From positions 94,912 to 158,911 of the forward strand of contig JANXMZ010000043.1 of assembly GCA_025354385.1 (NCBI GenBank): DNA of 64,000 nucleotides. Reading direction: 5' to 3'. How positions within the stretch are numbered: the first letter of the stretch is position 1; each line of letters starts with the position of its first letter. Below, piece after piece: positions 48,769 to 57,035 of the stretch. A model generated the notes under the pieces. It ran no database searches, had not been told where the DNA came from, and saw nothing but the letters and a program-made list of their open reading frames with translations. The position numbers and the translations under genes are program-made. The DNA is from Bacteroidota bacterium (GTDB lineage: Bacteria; Bacteroidota; Bacteroidia; NS11-12g; UBA955).

Positions 48769-51330
48769 TTATGGATGAGGGGGCAAACTCAATAAATTAA
48801 CGAATAAGCGATAAGCACCTGGTACACCAGCAGGCAATTCTCTGAAGAAAGCCAAGCCAGTGTACACAAAATTACCTTTGCCATATTGTGCAATAATTAA
48901 ACTGCCCTCTTGTGGTTTTTCGTTCGGATCGTTCATACTAAAAACAGTTTGGTATTGAGGACCCAGTTCGGTTGCAAAATAAATACCGCGCTCTTGCACC
49001 CAACCAATAAAATCATATGGGGTAATTTTATTAGGATAATTCAACACCTTTAGGGTATCACTTTTAAAACGCACTTCTGCATTTTCGTTGGTCACGCGTT
49101 CGCGCGAAACGGTGAAAGGATAAGGTCCAATTTTGGCAACCATTGGTCCTACCCTGGAATTGGTATTGTACTGCACAATCAAATTGCCACCTTGCTTTAC
49201 ATAATCCATTAATTTATTGTAATAAACTTGTAATCTTTCATTCGTATTATATGCTCTAATACCGGTTACAATGGTTTTGTATTTTGATAGGTCTTCGGTC
49301 ATTAGCAATTCATCTGTTAGCATTGTAACATTATAACCTATCTGTTTCAAACAGGCTGGCACATCATCTCCCGCACCTGGAATATAGGCAACTTGGTTGT
49401 CTATTTTTTTCAAGTCTATATTCACCAAAGTCGCTCTGGCATCGCTCAAAATAAATTGATACGGAATATGGTCGTATTCAATTCTGCTAATACTTTGATT
49501 GTACGAAATATTATTGATCATTAACGAAGCAGAAATCTGTCCATCTTTTGTGATTTTGGTGGGTGTCACAATGGCTTCCATCATTATTTCATCCCCTTTA
49601 TTAACCAACTTGAATTTCGAATTTTTTATTTCAATTTTCCAATTCTCTTTAAAGGTTGTCAAATCGTAATTTGTAATTGGGGTTAACTCTTGTGTGGTGC
49701 TTTTAAATACAATATTTTCATAGGCTATTAATTGCAAATCGCCTTCAACATTATTGGCATTCGCCTTAATAGTAAATTGTATGGTTTTTGGTTTTGTATC
49801 TACAAATACAAATGCCTTATCAGAAATATTAACGGTAGCAGGTGGCAGTATTTCCAGCGGTCTGTATATTTCACCTTTAACAGGATCTGTGAACTTATAA
49901 ACGACATCGCGCTGCACTCTTAGGTTCAACCCTTCAACGGTTATATCGAACAGAACTTTGGTGGCGGGATTATTTTCTGGCCGACCAATTAATAACTGGT
50001 CGCGCACTTCGTAGCGACCGGAGTTGCGAACGCCATTCAACCAATAGGGATTGGAATATTTAGCGTCAATAGATAGTTTTTCTTTGTGTTTAAAGGTATA
50101 CATTTCATTTGCTTTTATTGCCAATGCAGTTACTGTGTCACTTTGATTGAGAAAAGAAAGTCCGTTTAATTTTGCAATAGTTTTGTTGCGAATAATGACT
50201 TGAGAGGTAATGTTTACATCTTGGCCCGGTATGGCCATATAATCGCTGGCAGTGGCCTCTAACCAAAGTCCGGAGCAGGCCAATATCAAACGCTCTGTTT
50301 CTTTCAATTTTAGTTCTTTCCAATAATTGAAAGACCCTTTTATATCTATTATTTTTAATTCGTTGTAAAATTTTACCAAGCCTGCTACACTTTTTTCAGG
50401 CGATTGAGCACGGTAAGTATTTATAATTTCGGTTAAACTTTTTTGCATTTTTTCCGTCCCTTTAAATTGGGTCCAAGCTGTGCTAATGCCATCAAATAAA
50501 TCTGATTTTACAGTATCGCCTTTAAGCAATTTAAAATACTCGATGGTTGAACCTCTTTGTTTGGCCGAACCAAAGCCTTGGCTTTTGTGCATGGAGCGAC
50601 TTTCGGCCATGATTTCTCCATACCCTTTTCCCAACAATGAATTATAAGCACCAACCTCTATTTTTAATTGATTAGGCGCGGTGGTGTTGGTAGAACCGAA
50701 ATTAAAGGTGTTCCAAAAAATACGTTGGGCTTGCCACACTTGAACATATTTGAGTTGCTCTGGAAATTTAGTAGGATCTGCCGCCGCATCAAAAGCTTCT
50801 AAAGCCAAAATAGCGGAGGCCGTATGGTGACCATGCCCTCCTTCTCCTGTTGTAGGAAAACGACAAATAATAACACTTGGTTTGAATTTTCGAATCGTAT
50901 AAACGACATCTGCTAAAATGCTATCCTTGTTCCAAAATGAAAAAGTTTCTTCAGGATTTTTTGAATATCCAAAATCGTTGGCACGCGTAAAAAACTGTTC
51001 AGCTCCATCAATTCTGCGCGCTGCTAATAATTCTTGAGTACGAATTAATCCCAGCATTTCGCCCTGTTCTTTACCTATCAAATTTTGCCCCCCATCACCT
51101 CTGGTGAGCGATAAATAACCGGTTCTTAATTGGCGTTCATTAGCCAAATAAGCGAGCAATCTTGTGTTCTCATCATCTGGGTGAGCCGCTATATATAACA
51201 CAGCGCCCACAGTATTCAACTTTTGCATGGCATGCAAAATTTCAGCGGAATTAAGTTGGGAATTGGTTTGGGCAGAAAGCTGAGTGATTATGAAAAACGA
51301 AATCAGAAGAGATAAAATATTTTTTTGCAT
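48769..51330 (-). CDS. Exported PIG-L family deacetylase
   Basis: 853 residues with signal peptide (…TQLSAQ). The LmbE/PIG-L domain (about 35-290) has zinc ligands in AHPDDE (50-54) and GHGHHTAS. The middle (~300-600) is beta-rich, and the last ~200 residues resemble a ThuA/glutamine-amidotransferase-like fold (VTGIRAYNTNERL, YVKQGGNLIVQYN), as in the large secreted members of this family. Reaction: removal of N-acetyl groups from GlcNAc-type sugars or glycoconjugates, in the periplasm or outside. It heads an operon with a membrane peptide and a symporter, suggesting deacetylate-then-import. Confidence 0.85.
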   Translation of the reverse strand: MQKNILSLLISFFIITQLSAQTNSQLNSAEILHAMQKLNTVGAVLYIAAHPDDENTRLLAYLANERQLRTGYLSLTRGDGGQNLIGKEQGEMLGLIRTQELLAARRIDGAEQFFTRANDFGYSKNPEETFSFWNKDSILADVVYTIRKFKPSVIICRFPTTGEGGHGHHTASAILALEAFDAAADPTKFPEQLKYVQVWQAQRIFWNTFNFGSTNTTAPNQLKIEVGAYNSLLGKGYGEIMAESRSMHKSQGFGSAKQRGSTIEYFKLLKGDTVKSDLFDGISTAWTQFKGTEKMQKSLTEIINTYRAQSPEKSVAGLVKFYNELKIIDIKGSFNYWKELKLKETERLILACSGLWLEATASDYMAIPGQDVNITSQVIIRNKTIAKLNGLSFLNQSDTVTALAIKANEMYTFKHKEKLSIDAKYSNPYWLNGVRNSGRYEVRDQLLIGRPENNPATKVLFDITVEGLNLRVQRDVVYKFTDPVKGEIYRPLEILPPATVNISDKAFVFVDTKPKTIQFTIKANANNVEGDLQLIAYENIVFKSTTQELTPITNYDLTTFKENWKIEIKNSKFKLVNKGDEIMMEAIVTPTKITKDGQISASLMINNISYNQSISRIEYDHIPYQFILSDARATLVNIDLKKIDNQVAYIPGAGDDVPACLKQIGYNVTMLTDELLMTEDLSKYKTIVTGIRAYNTNERLQVYYNKLMDYVKQGGNLIVQYNTNSRVGPMVAKIGPYPFTVSRERVTNENAEVRFKSDTLKVLNYPNKITPYDFIGWVQERGIYFATELGPQYQTVFSMNDPNEKPQEGSLIIAQYGKGNFVYTGLAFFRELPAGVPGAYRLFVNLLSLPPHP

Positions 51331-51440
51331 GTTATAATTGAAACAAGATTCAAAAATATCTCTTTTACTGTAATATTTATTTTTTTTGATTTGGCATATA
51401 GTTAATGGTTATATCTTAATTGGTAATGATGATGATTTAC

Positions 51441-51527
51441 CATGAAGCCTGAAAGAAATGAAATGGAGTACTCTGCCAGTTTAACATGAAGCGTGAAATG
51501 AAATGAAATGCAGTTCTCTGCTTCATG
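51441..51527. repeat. Imperfect ~44-bp direct repeat with terminal inverted repeat
   Basis: Two copies start with CATGAAGC (51441 and 51485) and continue with TGAAA...GAAATG...CTCTGC. The second copy ends in GCTTCATG (51519-51526), which is the inverse of its start, so it can fold. It lies just beyond the stop of the GYF-domain gene. Role unknown; a transcript-end structure or a small dispersed repeat are both possible. Confidence 0.5.
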
Positions 51528-51528
51528 G

Positions 51529-52338
51529 CTATTGGCACCTGCAAAAATCTTCCCCTTTTTTTGCAATATTAATTTTATTGCAGCATAAATTCATACTGCC
51601 GCTGTGAATAGAAATAATAGTGCAATGTACTTTAACCCCTCTATCGCTGCTAGGCGCAAATAATTCTTTTGAACTATTGAGTGCGATATTATCAAATCTT
51701 ATCATTTCTGTTTGATAAACTTCATCATTGGCTTTCAAATAAATTACTTTTACCATGAGACTATCTATTAGATAAGGACTGTTATTTTTAACAATAATTT
51801 TTAGATCTTCAATACCTCCTAAATTCTTTTGCTTAAAATCATTTGGAATGGCAATTATAAATTTTTCCCAATTCAATCTATACGTTTTCATTTCTGCATC
51901 TGTACTTGCATTCTTTATAATTTCAGCTTCATTTGCTGCTAAAGTATCTGAACCAGCATCATTGTTACTAATCACAGGTACCATCATGTTGCCAGTATCT
52001 GGCTTACTATTTTTATTATAAAAATAGGCTATCAGGAAAAGCACCAAAAGTAAAACAACCAATATACTGTATTTATTTAAATTGTTAGTATGTTTAGCCA
52101 CTACCTCTGTTAATGGAGGTGTTGAATTGGGCAATGATTGAGGTAAACCTGTATCGAGAGCGGGAGTAGACATGGTACCAATCAGGTGTTTTAATTCCTG
52201 ACTATCGCCAATATTTATCCAACCTGCCAATCCTTCATACCAAATTAAAGTACTTTTGTAGTATCTGTTTTTGCTGAATTCTTCAACACTCACAGGCCCA
52301 AAAATGTCCATGCCGTTAGAATAAAATAAATCTTTCAT
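51529..52338 (-). CDS. GYF_2-domain membrane protein
   Basis: 269 residues. The first ~55 residues are a GYF_2 (DUF4339) domain (LFYSNGMDIFGPVSVEEF ... STLIWYEGLAGW), which in eukaryotic relatives binds proline-rich peptides. A Pro-rich linker, one membrane helix (about 90-108) and an extracytoplasmic domain of about 150 residues follow, the latter like FxLYD proteins (IVKNNSPYLIDSLMVKVIYL). The C-terminus contains five Cys within 30 residues, perhaps for a disulfide or metal. Function unknown; monocistronic. Confidence 0.7.
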   Translation of the reverse strand: MKDLFYSNGMDIFGPVSVEEFSKNRYYKSTLIWYEGLAGWINIGDSQELKHLIGTMSTPALDTGLPQSLPNSTPPLTEVVAKHTNNLNKYSILVVLLLVLFLIAYFYNKNSKPDTGNMMVPVISNNDAGSDTLAANEAEIIKNASTDAEMKTYRLNWEKFIIAIPNDFKQKNLGGIEDLKIIVKNNSPYLIDSLMVKVIYLKANDEVYQTEMIRFDNIALNSSKELFAPSSDRGVKVHCTIISIHSGSMNLCCNKINIAKKGEDFCRCQ

Positions 52339-52518
52339 AAGTGTTTGTTATAATAAGTCAAAGTTACGATTTAATATACGGGCCGCAATGAACCCATTCT
52401 ATTATAGTTAACCACATTTCAACAAAAAATATTATTCGAAAATCAACACTTTGCTGCCAATGGGAAAATTATTGTACTGAACTTGGAAATATAAGCGATA
52501 AACCGAGTTGTAAATTTC

Positions 52519-52644
52519 CTGCCTCCTGTTTCCTGTTTCCCGCCTCCTGCCTCCCGCTTTCTGCCTCCTACCTCCTGTTCCCTGCCTCCTGTTTCCTGTT
52601 CCCTGCCTCCTGTTTCCTGCCTACCGCCTCCCACCTCCTGCCTC
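52519..52644. repeat. Tandem array of 18 heptamers, consensus CTGCCTC
   Basis: 126 bases split exactly into 18 units of seven, all fitting the pattern C-Y-R-Y-Y-Y-Y (one unit ends in A). CTGCCTC occurs six times; CTGTTTC four, CTGTTCC and CCGCCTC two each. One strand is almost pure pyrimidine apart from one G or A per unit. The array ends three bases before the stop codon of the leftward barrel gene. Open frames across it are an artefact of the seven-base period. Confidence 0.9.
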
Positions 52645-52647
52645 CCT

Positions 52648-53364
52648 CTAATGTGGAATAAAAGTAAACTCTACCACCACCGAGTATGCATTGCGAGCAG
52701 TATTGGGAATTTGCAACCCCAATGTAATTGGCAACCATTTTTTCGGATAATACATGGCCGCCACAGTGGTGTAACAATTTGCATTATTGCCCAACACCGA
52801 TTCTATCATAGCATGAAATTTTTGTGTAATTGGCACCTGTGTTCCTGCCCAAATACCAAAGCGATTTCCCTGCCCACCATAATGCAGCGTATTGTAGTAA
52901 ACACCTCCTACCAATTGACTATTCTCTCCAAAATAATTACTCCATGCAAAATTTGAGTAATATAAACCTGCCTTGTGTCCACTTCTATTTATATCTAAGT
53001 TAATGCCGTATTGAGCCCCAAAATTCAAACTGGTATTATTCGTTAATTGAAATTGTTTCAATGCATTTAAAGTTATTAAAGGACTATAGGGGTCGCGATC
53101 ATTCGTATCATTTTTAAAAAAAGATTTACCTTTCTTACTATAATTTAACCCCAACACATTAAACCCTGCTTCAAAGCCTTTACTAAGGCCATAATCGAAA
53201 GTAGAATTAGCTTGAATTAACTCATTGAAATTAAATTGTTGTTGAAAAAAAACTTTGCCCTTTTTGGTGAGTTCAGAAGATGGCACATTGATGAAATTTT
53301 GTTGCGCCTGCAGGCTCAAAATACTTAATCCGGAAATTAAAAATACCAATTTTGCATGTCGCAT
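52648..53364 (-). CDS. Putative outer-membrane beta-barrel protein
   Basis: 238 residues from ATG 53364 (a TTG at 53379 is possible). Signal peptide ends near SLQAQ. The rest alternates in barrel style with frequent Tyr/Asn/Gly strands (FEAGFNVLGLNYS, GLYYSNFAWSNYFGE) and ends in a hydrophobic strand (VVVEFTFIPH). No family recognised with confidence. It is transcribed leftward into the heptamer array, whose copy number could therefore alter the transcript's 3' end. Confidence 0.6.
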   Translation of the reverse strand: MRHAKLVFLISGLSILSLQAQQNFINVPSSELTKKGKVFFQQQFNFNELIQANSTFDYGLSKGFEAGFNVLGLNYSKKGKSFFKNDTNDRDPYSPLITLNALKQFQLTNNTSLNFGAQYGINLDINRSGHKAGLYYSNFAWSNYFGENSQLVGGVYYNTLHYGGQGNRFGIWAGTQVPITQKFHAMIESVLGNNANCYTTVAAMYYPKKWLPITLGLQIPNTARNAYSVVVEFTFIPH

Positions 53365-53549
53365 ATTTATGTTTTTCAATCCAGAATTATAATCTTTTTA
53401 AATTCCTTAAATCAGATTTTGTTTTATTTAATAATAACTCAGCTTATAAAATAAAACTTGTTTCGTTTATTATTCGTTTATAAAAAACTGAAGTAAGGCA
53501 AAAATAAACAAATAAATTGGTTGATTTTTGTACCTTGTAAATTAAATCA

Positions 53550-54428
53550 ATGTCAAGCGTTACAGAAATACAACCCAACAAAATGTCTACAGCTAATGAA
53601 TTAACACAAATTGCATCGCAAGTAAGACGAGATATCGTTCGCATGGTGCATGCCGTTCAAAGTGGTCACCCAGGTGGCTCCCTTGGATGTGCTGATTACC
53701 TAACTGCGCTTTACTTTCATATCATGGATCACCACCCAAATGCCTTTAGCATGGCAGGTAAAAATGAAGATGTATTTGTTTTATCTAACGGGCATATAAG
53801 TCCTGTTTTCTATAGCGTATTGGCCCGCAGTGGTTATTTTCCAATCAACGAATTGAATACTTTCCGCAAACTCAATAGCCGTTTACAAGGCCATCCTACC
53901 ACACATGAAGGATTACCAGGTGTTAGAATTGCATCTGGTTCATTAGGTCAAGGTTTATCTGTAGCGGTTGGTTTAGCACTTGCGAAAAAAGCAGATAATG
54001 ATACCCATATTGTTTATGTTAATACAGGTGATGGAGAATTACAGGAAGGACAAAATTGGGAAGCCATTATGTACGCTGGCCATCATGGCTTAGATAATAT
54101 AATCGCCTCTGTAGATTACAACAAACAACAAATTGATGGTGGTGTTGTAGAAATTATGGGATTCGATACTCTGCGCAGCAAATTCGAAGCCTTTAAATGG
54201 ACCGTTCTGGAAATGGATGGCAATAACATGCAGGATATTTTGGATACAAACATAAAGGCAAAAGCCTTACAAGGCAAAGGCCAACCAATTGTTATATTAA
54301 TGAAAACCGAAATGGGTGCTGGTGTAGATTTTATGATGGGCAGTCATGAATGGCACGGCATTCCTCCTAACGATGATCAATTGGCAAAAGCGTTGGCTCA
54401 ACTGCCCGAAACACTTGGCGATTATTAA
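53550..54428 (+). CDS. Transketolase, N-terminal subunit
   Basis: 292 residues covering the diphosphate-binding domain only: GHPGGSLGCADYL, SNGHISPVFYS, GSLGQGLSVAVGLA, and the thiamine-diphosphate motif GDGELQEGQNWEA ... NKQQIDG. Bacteroidota often encode transketolase as two polypeptides; this is the first. It needs the pyrimidine-binding subunit encoded at 55819. Role: interconversion of pentose and triose/hexose phosphates. Its TAA overlaps the next ATG (TAATG). Confidence 0.9.
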   Translation: MSSVTEIQPNKMSTANELTQIASQVRRDIVRMVHAVQSGHPGGSLGCADYLTALYFHIMDHHPNAFSMAGKNEDVFVLSNGHISPVFYSVLARSGYFPINELNTFRKLNSRLQGHPTTHEGLPGVRIASGSLGQGLSVAVGLALAKKADNDTHIVYVNTGDGELQEGQNWEAIMYAGHHGLDNIIASVDYNKQQIDGGVVEIMGFDTLRSKFEAFKWTVLEMDGNNMQDILDTNIKAKALQGKGQPIVILMKTEMGAGVDFMMGSHEWHGIPPNDDQLAKALAQLPETLGDY

Positions 54429-55819
54429 TGCCACACAATAGAAACATGCATAAAACGTTTGTTCACTATATGAAAACATTCATTTTACCAATACTGCTTT
54501 TATTGGCATTGGAGGGTGCTGCACAAACCACACAAAAAACACGCATACTTATTATTTTCGATGCTTCTGGTAGTATGACCTCCACCTTGGATAAATCTAC
54601 CCGCATACAAGTGGCCAAAAGAATGGCCCTTAAAATGATAGATAGTTTTTCGAGTTTTAAAAATGTTGAGCTGGCTTTGAGAGTGTATGGCCATCAAAAA
54701 ACAGTGGATCAAAAAGATTGTAAAGATTCCCGACTAGAGGTTCCTTTTTCTCCAAACAATCATATCATTCTTAAAAAGAAAGTCAATAGTTTAATTCCCA
54801 AAGGATGGACCCCCATTGCTTATTCACTGCAGGAAAGCGAAAAGGATTTTCCTCAAGAGGCAGGTGTCAGAAATTTAATTATTATTATTACAGATGGTTT
54901 AGAGGAATGCACTGGCGACCCTTGCGCAATTTCGCAAGCCCTTCAAAAGAAAGGCATTTTCTTAAAACCCTTCATTGTTGGTATTGGCTCTACGGATCAA
55001 TTCAAATTGAGTTTTAATTGTGCGGGCACCTATTACGATGCCAATACCGAAAAAGACTTTAACAATGTGGTAGGTGTTGTCATATCGCAAGCCATGAATG
55101 CCACCAGTTGCCAAATTAATTTATTGGATAAACAAATTCGCCCTATCGAAACAGATGTGGCCATGAGCATTTACGATGCCAACACCAAAAAGCTATTGCA
55201 TAATTTCGACCATACCATGAATGGCCGTGGAGTGCCCGATACCTTGTTTTTAGATCCAATGCGCAAGTATGATATCGTAGTGCACACCATGCCCCCCGTT
55301 ACAAAATCAAATGTGGAATTGGTGGTGGGCAAACACAATATCATAGCCATAGATGTACCTCAAGGCAATATCGAATTAATTTCAAAAGGATTGACCAATT
55401 ATTTAGAAGTAAAAGCAGTTGTAAAGGTTCACAAAAAAAGTAAAACCATCAATGCCCAAACTTTCAATACCAATAAAAGATATATTACCGGAGCCTACGA
55501 TTTGGAAATATTAACCACACCTCGCATTTACATGGACAGTGTAGTGGTAGACCAAAACAAAACAACAGAAATTACAATCGCCCAACCAGGCAGATTACAA
55601 ATCAATAAAAAACGCGATTTGGTAGCAGCTATCTATCAAATGCAAAACGGAAAAGTAGAATGGGTATGCGATATTTCCGATGCCTTTTTTCAAACCATTA
55701 TTATGCAACCTGGCAAATACATTTTAATTGCCCGCAGCAAACCAGAAACCCGCACCATCTACACCTTCGAAAAAGAATTCATCATTACATCCGCAACAAC
55801 ATCAGAATTAAATTTATAA
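54428..55819 (+). CDS. Exported von Willebrand factor A protein lodged between transketolase halves
   Basis: 463 residues from the overlapping ATG; internal ATGs at 54446 and 54470 give a cleaner signal peptide (MKTFILPILLLLALEGAAQ). The vWA domain follows at once with IFDASGSM (Asp45-x-Ser-x-Ser), a GWTPIAYSLQ loop holding the MIDAS Thr, and ITDGLEECTGDPC with a likely disulfide. The C-terminal ~250 residues are beta-rich repeats without catalytic motif. Likely periplasmic protein binder. Both boundaries are TAATG overlaps with transketolase genes, although its location differs from theirs. Confidence 0.8.
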   Translation: MPHNRNMHKTFVHYMKTFILPILLLLALEGAAQTTQKTRILIIFDASGSMTSTLDKSTRIQVAKRMALKMIDSFSSFKNVELALRVYGHQKTVDQKDCKDSRLEVPFSPNNHIILKKKVNSLIPKGWTPIAYSLQESEKDFPQEAGVRNLIIIITDGLEECTGDPCAISQALQKKGIFLKPFIVGIGSTDQFKLSFNCAGTYYDANTEKDFNNVVGVVISQAMNATSCQINLLDKQIRPIETDVAMSIYDANTKKLLHNFDHTMNGRGVPDTLFLDPMRKYDIVVHTMPPVTKSNVELVVGKHNIIAIDVPQGNIELISKGLTNYLEVKAVVKVHKKSKTINAQTFNTNKRYITGAYDLEILTTPRIYMDSVVVDQNKTTEITIAQPGRLQINKKRDLVAAIYQMQNGKVEWVCDISDAFFQTIIMQPGKYILIARSKPETRTIYTFEKEFIITSATTSELNL

Positions 55820-56772
55820 TGCAAACCATAGAAATATTAGGCAATAACGACACGCGCTCCGGCTTTGGAGCAGGCTTGTTAGAAGCAGGTAAACAAAACA
55901 ACAATATTGTAGCACTTTGTGCCGACCTAACAGGCTCACTAAAAATGGATGGATTCAAAAAAGAATTCCCCAACCGTTTTTATCAAATGGGCATTGCAGA
56001 GGCCAATATGATGGGCGTTGCAGCCGGTTTAGCTACAGGTGGGAAAATACCTTTCACCGGTACTTTTGCCAATTTTAGTACTGGCCGTGTGTACGATCAA
56101 ATCCGCCAAAGCATAGCCTACAGCGGCAAAAATGTAAAAATATGCGCTTCGCATGCCGGTGTTACCTTGGGCGAAGATGGTGCTACTCACCAAATATTAG
56201 AAGACCTTGGTTTAATGAAAATGTTGCCAGGCATGGTGGTTATTAATCCTTGCGATTATAACCAAACCAAAGCCGCTACCATTGCTATCGCTAATCACGA
56301 TGGTCCTTGTTACTTGCGTTTCGGCCGCCCTAAAGTAGCCATCTTTACCAAGCCCGATCAAGTTTTTGAAATTGGCAAAGCAGTTACCATCTACGAAGGT
56401 ACAGATGTCTCTATTTTCTGCACTGGCCACTTGGTATGGAAAAGCATACAAGCTGCACAAGCATTGGCCGAAAAAGGCATCAGCGCAGAAGTCATCAATA
56501 TACACACCATTAAACCATTGGATGATCAAGCTATTTTAAATTCAGCGCGTAAAACCAAATGTGTGGTAACTGCGGAAGAGCATATGATAAATGGCGGACT
56601 TGGCGATAGCATTTGTCAATTATTGGCCCGCAATTTACCTACGCCTGTGGAGATGGTAGGTGTTAATGATACCTTTGGCGAAAGTGGAACTCCAGATCAA
56701 TTAATGGCTAAATACCATTTAGATGTTGTAGACGTAGTAGCTGCTGTAGAAAAGGCAATGACACGCAAATAA
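55819..56772 (+). CDS. Transketolase, C-terminal subunit
   Basis: 317 residues from ATG 55819 (an ATG at 55660 in frame overlaps the previous gene and is rejected). It has the pyrimidine-binding domain (NRFYQMGIAEANMMGVAAGLA, with the catalytic-type Glu in GIAEAN; TFANFSTGRVYDQIRQ; HAGVTLGEDGATHQ) and the C-terminal transketolase domain (EVINIHTIKPLD). It completes the enzyme with the 53550 product. Start overlaps the stop of the vWA gene as TAATG. Confidence 0.9.
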   Translation: MQTIEILGNNDTRSGFGAGLLEAGKQNNNIVALCADLTGSLKMDGFKKEFPNRFYQMGIAEANMMGVAAGLATGGKIPFTGTFANFSTGRVYDQIRQSIAYSGKNVKICASHAGVTLGEDGATHQILEDLGLMKMLPGMVVINPCDYNQTKAATIAIANHDGPCYLRFGRPKVAIFTKPDQVFEIGKAVTIYEGTDVSIFCTGHLVWKSIQAAQALAEKGISAEVINIHTIKPLDDQAILNSARKTKCVVTAEEHMINGGLGDSICQLLARNLPTPVEMVGVNDTFGESGTPDQLMAKYHLDVVDVVAAVEKAMTRK

Positions 56773-56822
56773 CATATTTCAATATTTTAATTTTAAAGAT
56801 GATTAAAATTTCTTTAATCATA

Positions 56823-56936
56823 GGGGCGTGCCCACTCGCCAAAGCGCGGTGGTCGGGCTATACGCTATAAGTCCTCTCCTATACCACCGCAAAGCAGTGG
56901 ATAGGATTGCGGGCTTTCCGCTGCTATCCCTCACGC
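56823..56936. repeat. Structured GC-rich intergenic element
   Basis: About 114 bases, much richer in G and C than the flanks. GCGTG (56826-56830) and CACGC (56932-56936) can close the element. Inside are a hairpin CCACT-CGC / GCG-GGTGG (56832-56852, loop CAAA), a strong hairpin of about 11 pairs CCTAT-CCAC-GC / GC-GTGG-ATAGG (56878-56905, loop AAA) and GCGG/CCGC (56909-56921). The motifs GGTCGGGCTAT and GCTATCCCTCACGC remind me of a repeat dispersed in many Bacteroidota genomes. Type and function unconfirmed. Confidence 0.65.
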
Positions 56937-56984
56937 AAAATTCACCTCCGAAAAAAGCAAATTATCTCCTCTGAATGGGCATAA

Positions 56985-57019
56985 AAAAAGTCGCAACCCT
57001 TAATAGTTCGCGACTTTTT
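56985..57019 (-). terminator. Rho-independent terminator of fabI
   Basis: Stem AAAAAGTCGC (56985-56994) / GCGACTTTTT (57010-57019) continued by AAC/GTT with one bulged C, loop CCTTAATA. A run of A on the left gives the T tract for leftward transcription. It begins 16 bases after the fabI stop. Confidence 0.85.
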
Positions 57020-57035
57020 ATAACAAATAATATTT

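Noticed and set aside
52519..52644. CRISPR array
   Set aside because: Units are seven bases without spacers, and there are no cas genes in the window.
52443..52777. Gly/Arg/Gln-rich frames across the heptamer array
   Set aside because: A stop-free seven-base repeat is open in several frames with 21-base periodicity; not protein-coding evidence.
55660..55818. 53-residue N-terminal extension of the second transketolase subunit
   Set aside because: Overlaps the vWA gene; the peptide is His/Asn/Arg-rich nonsense, while ATG 55819 matches the family N-terminus and the TAATG overlap.
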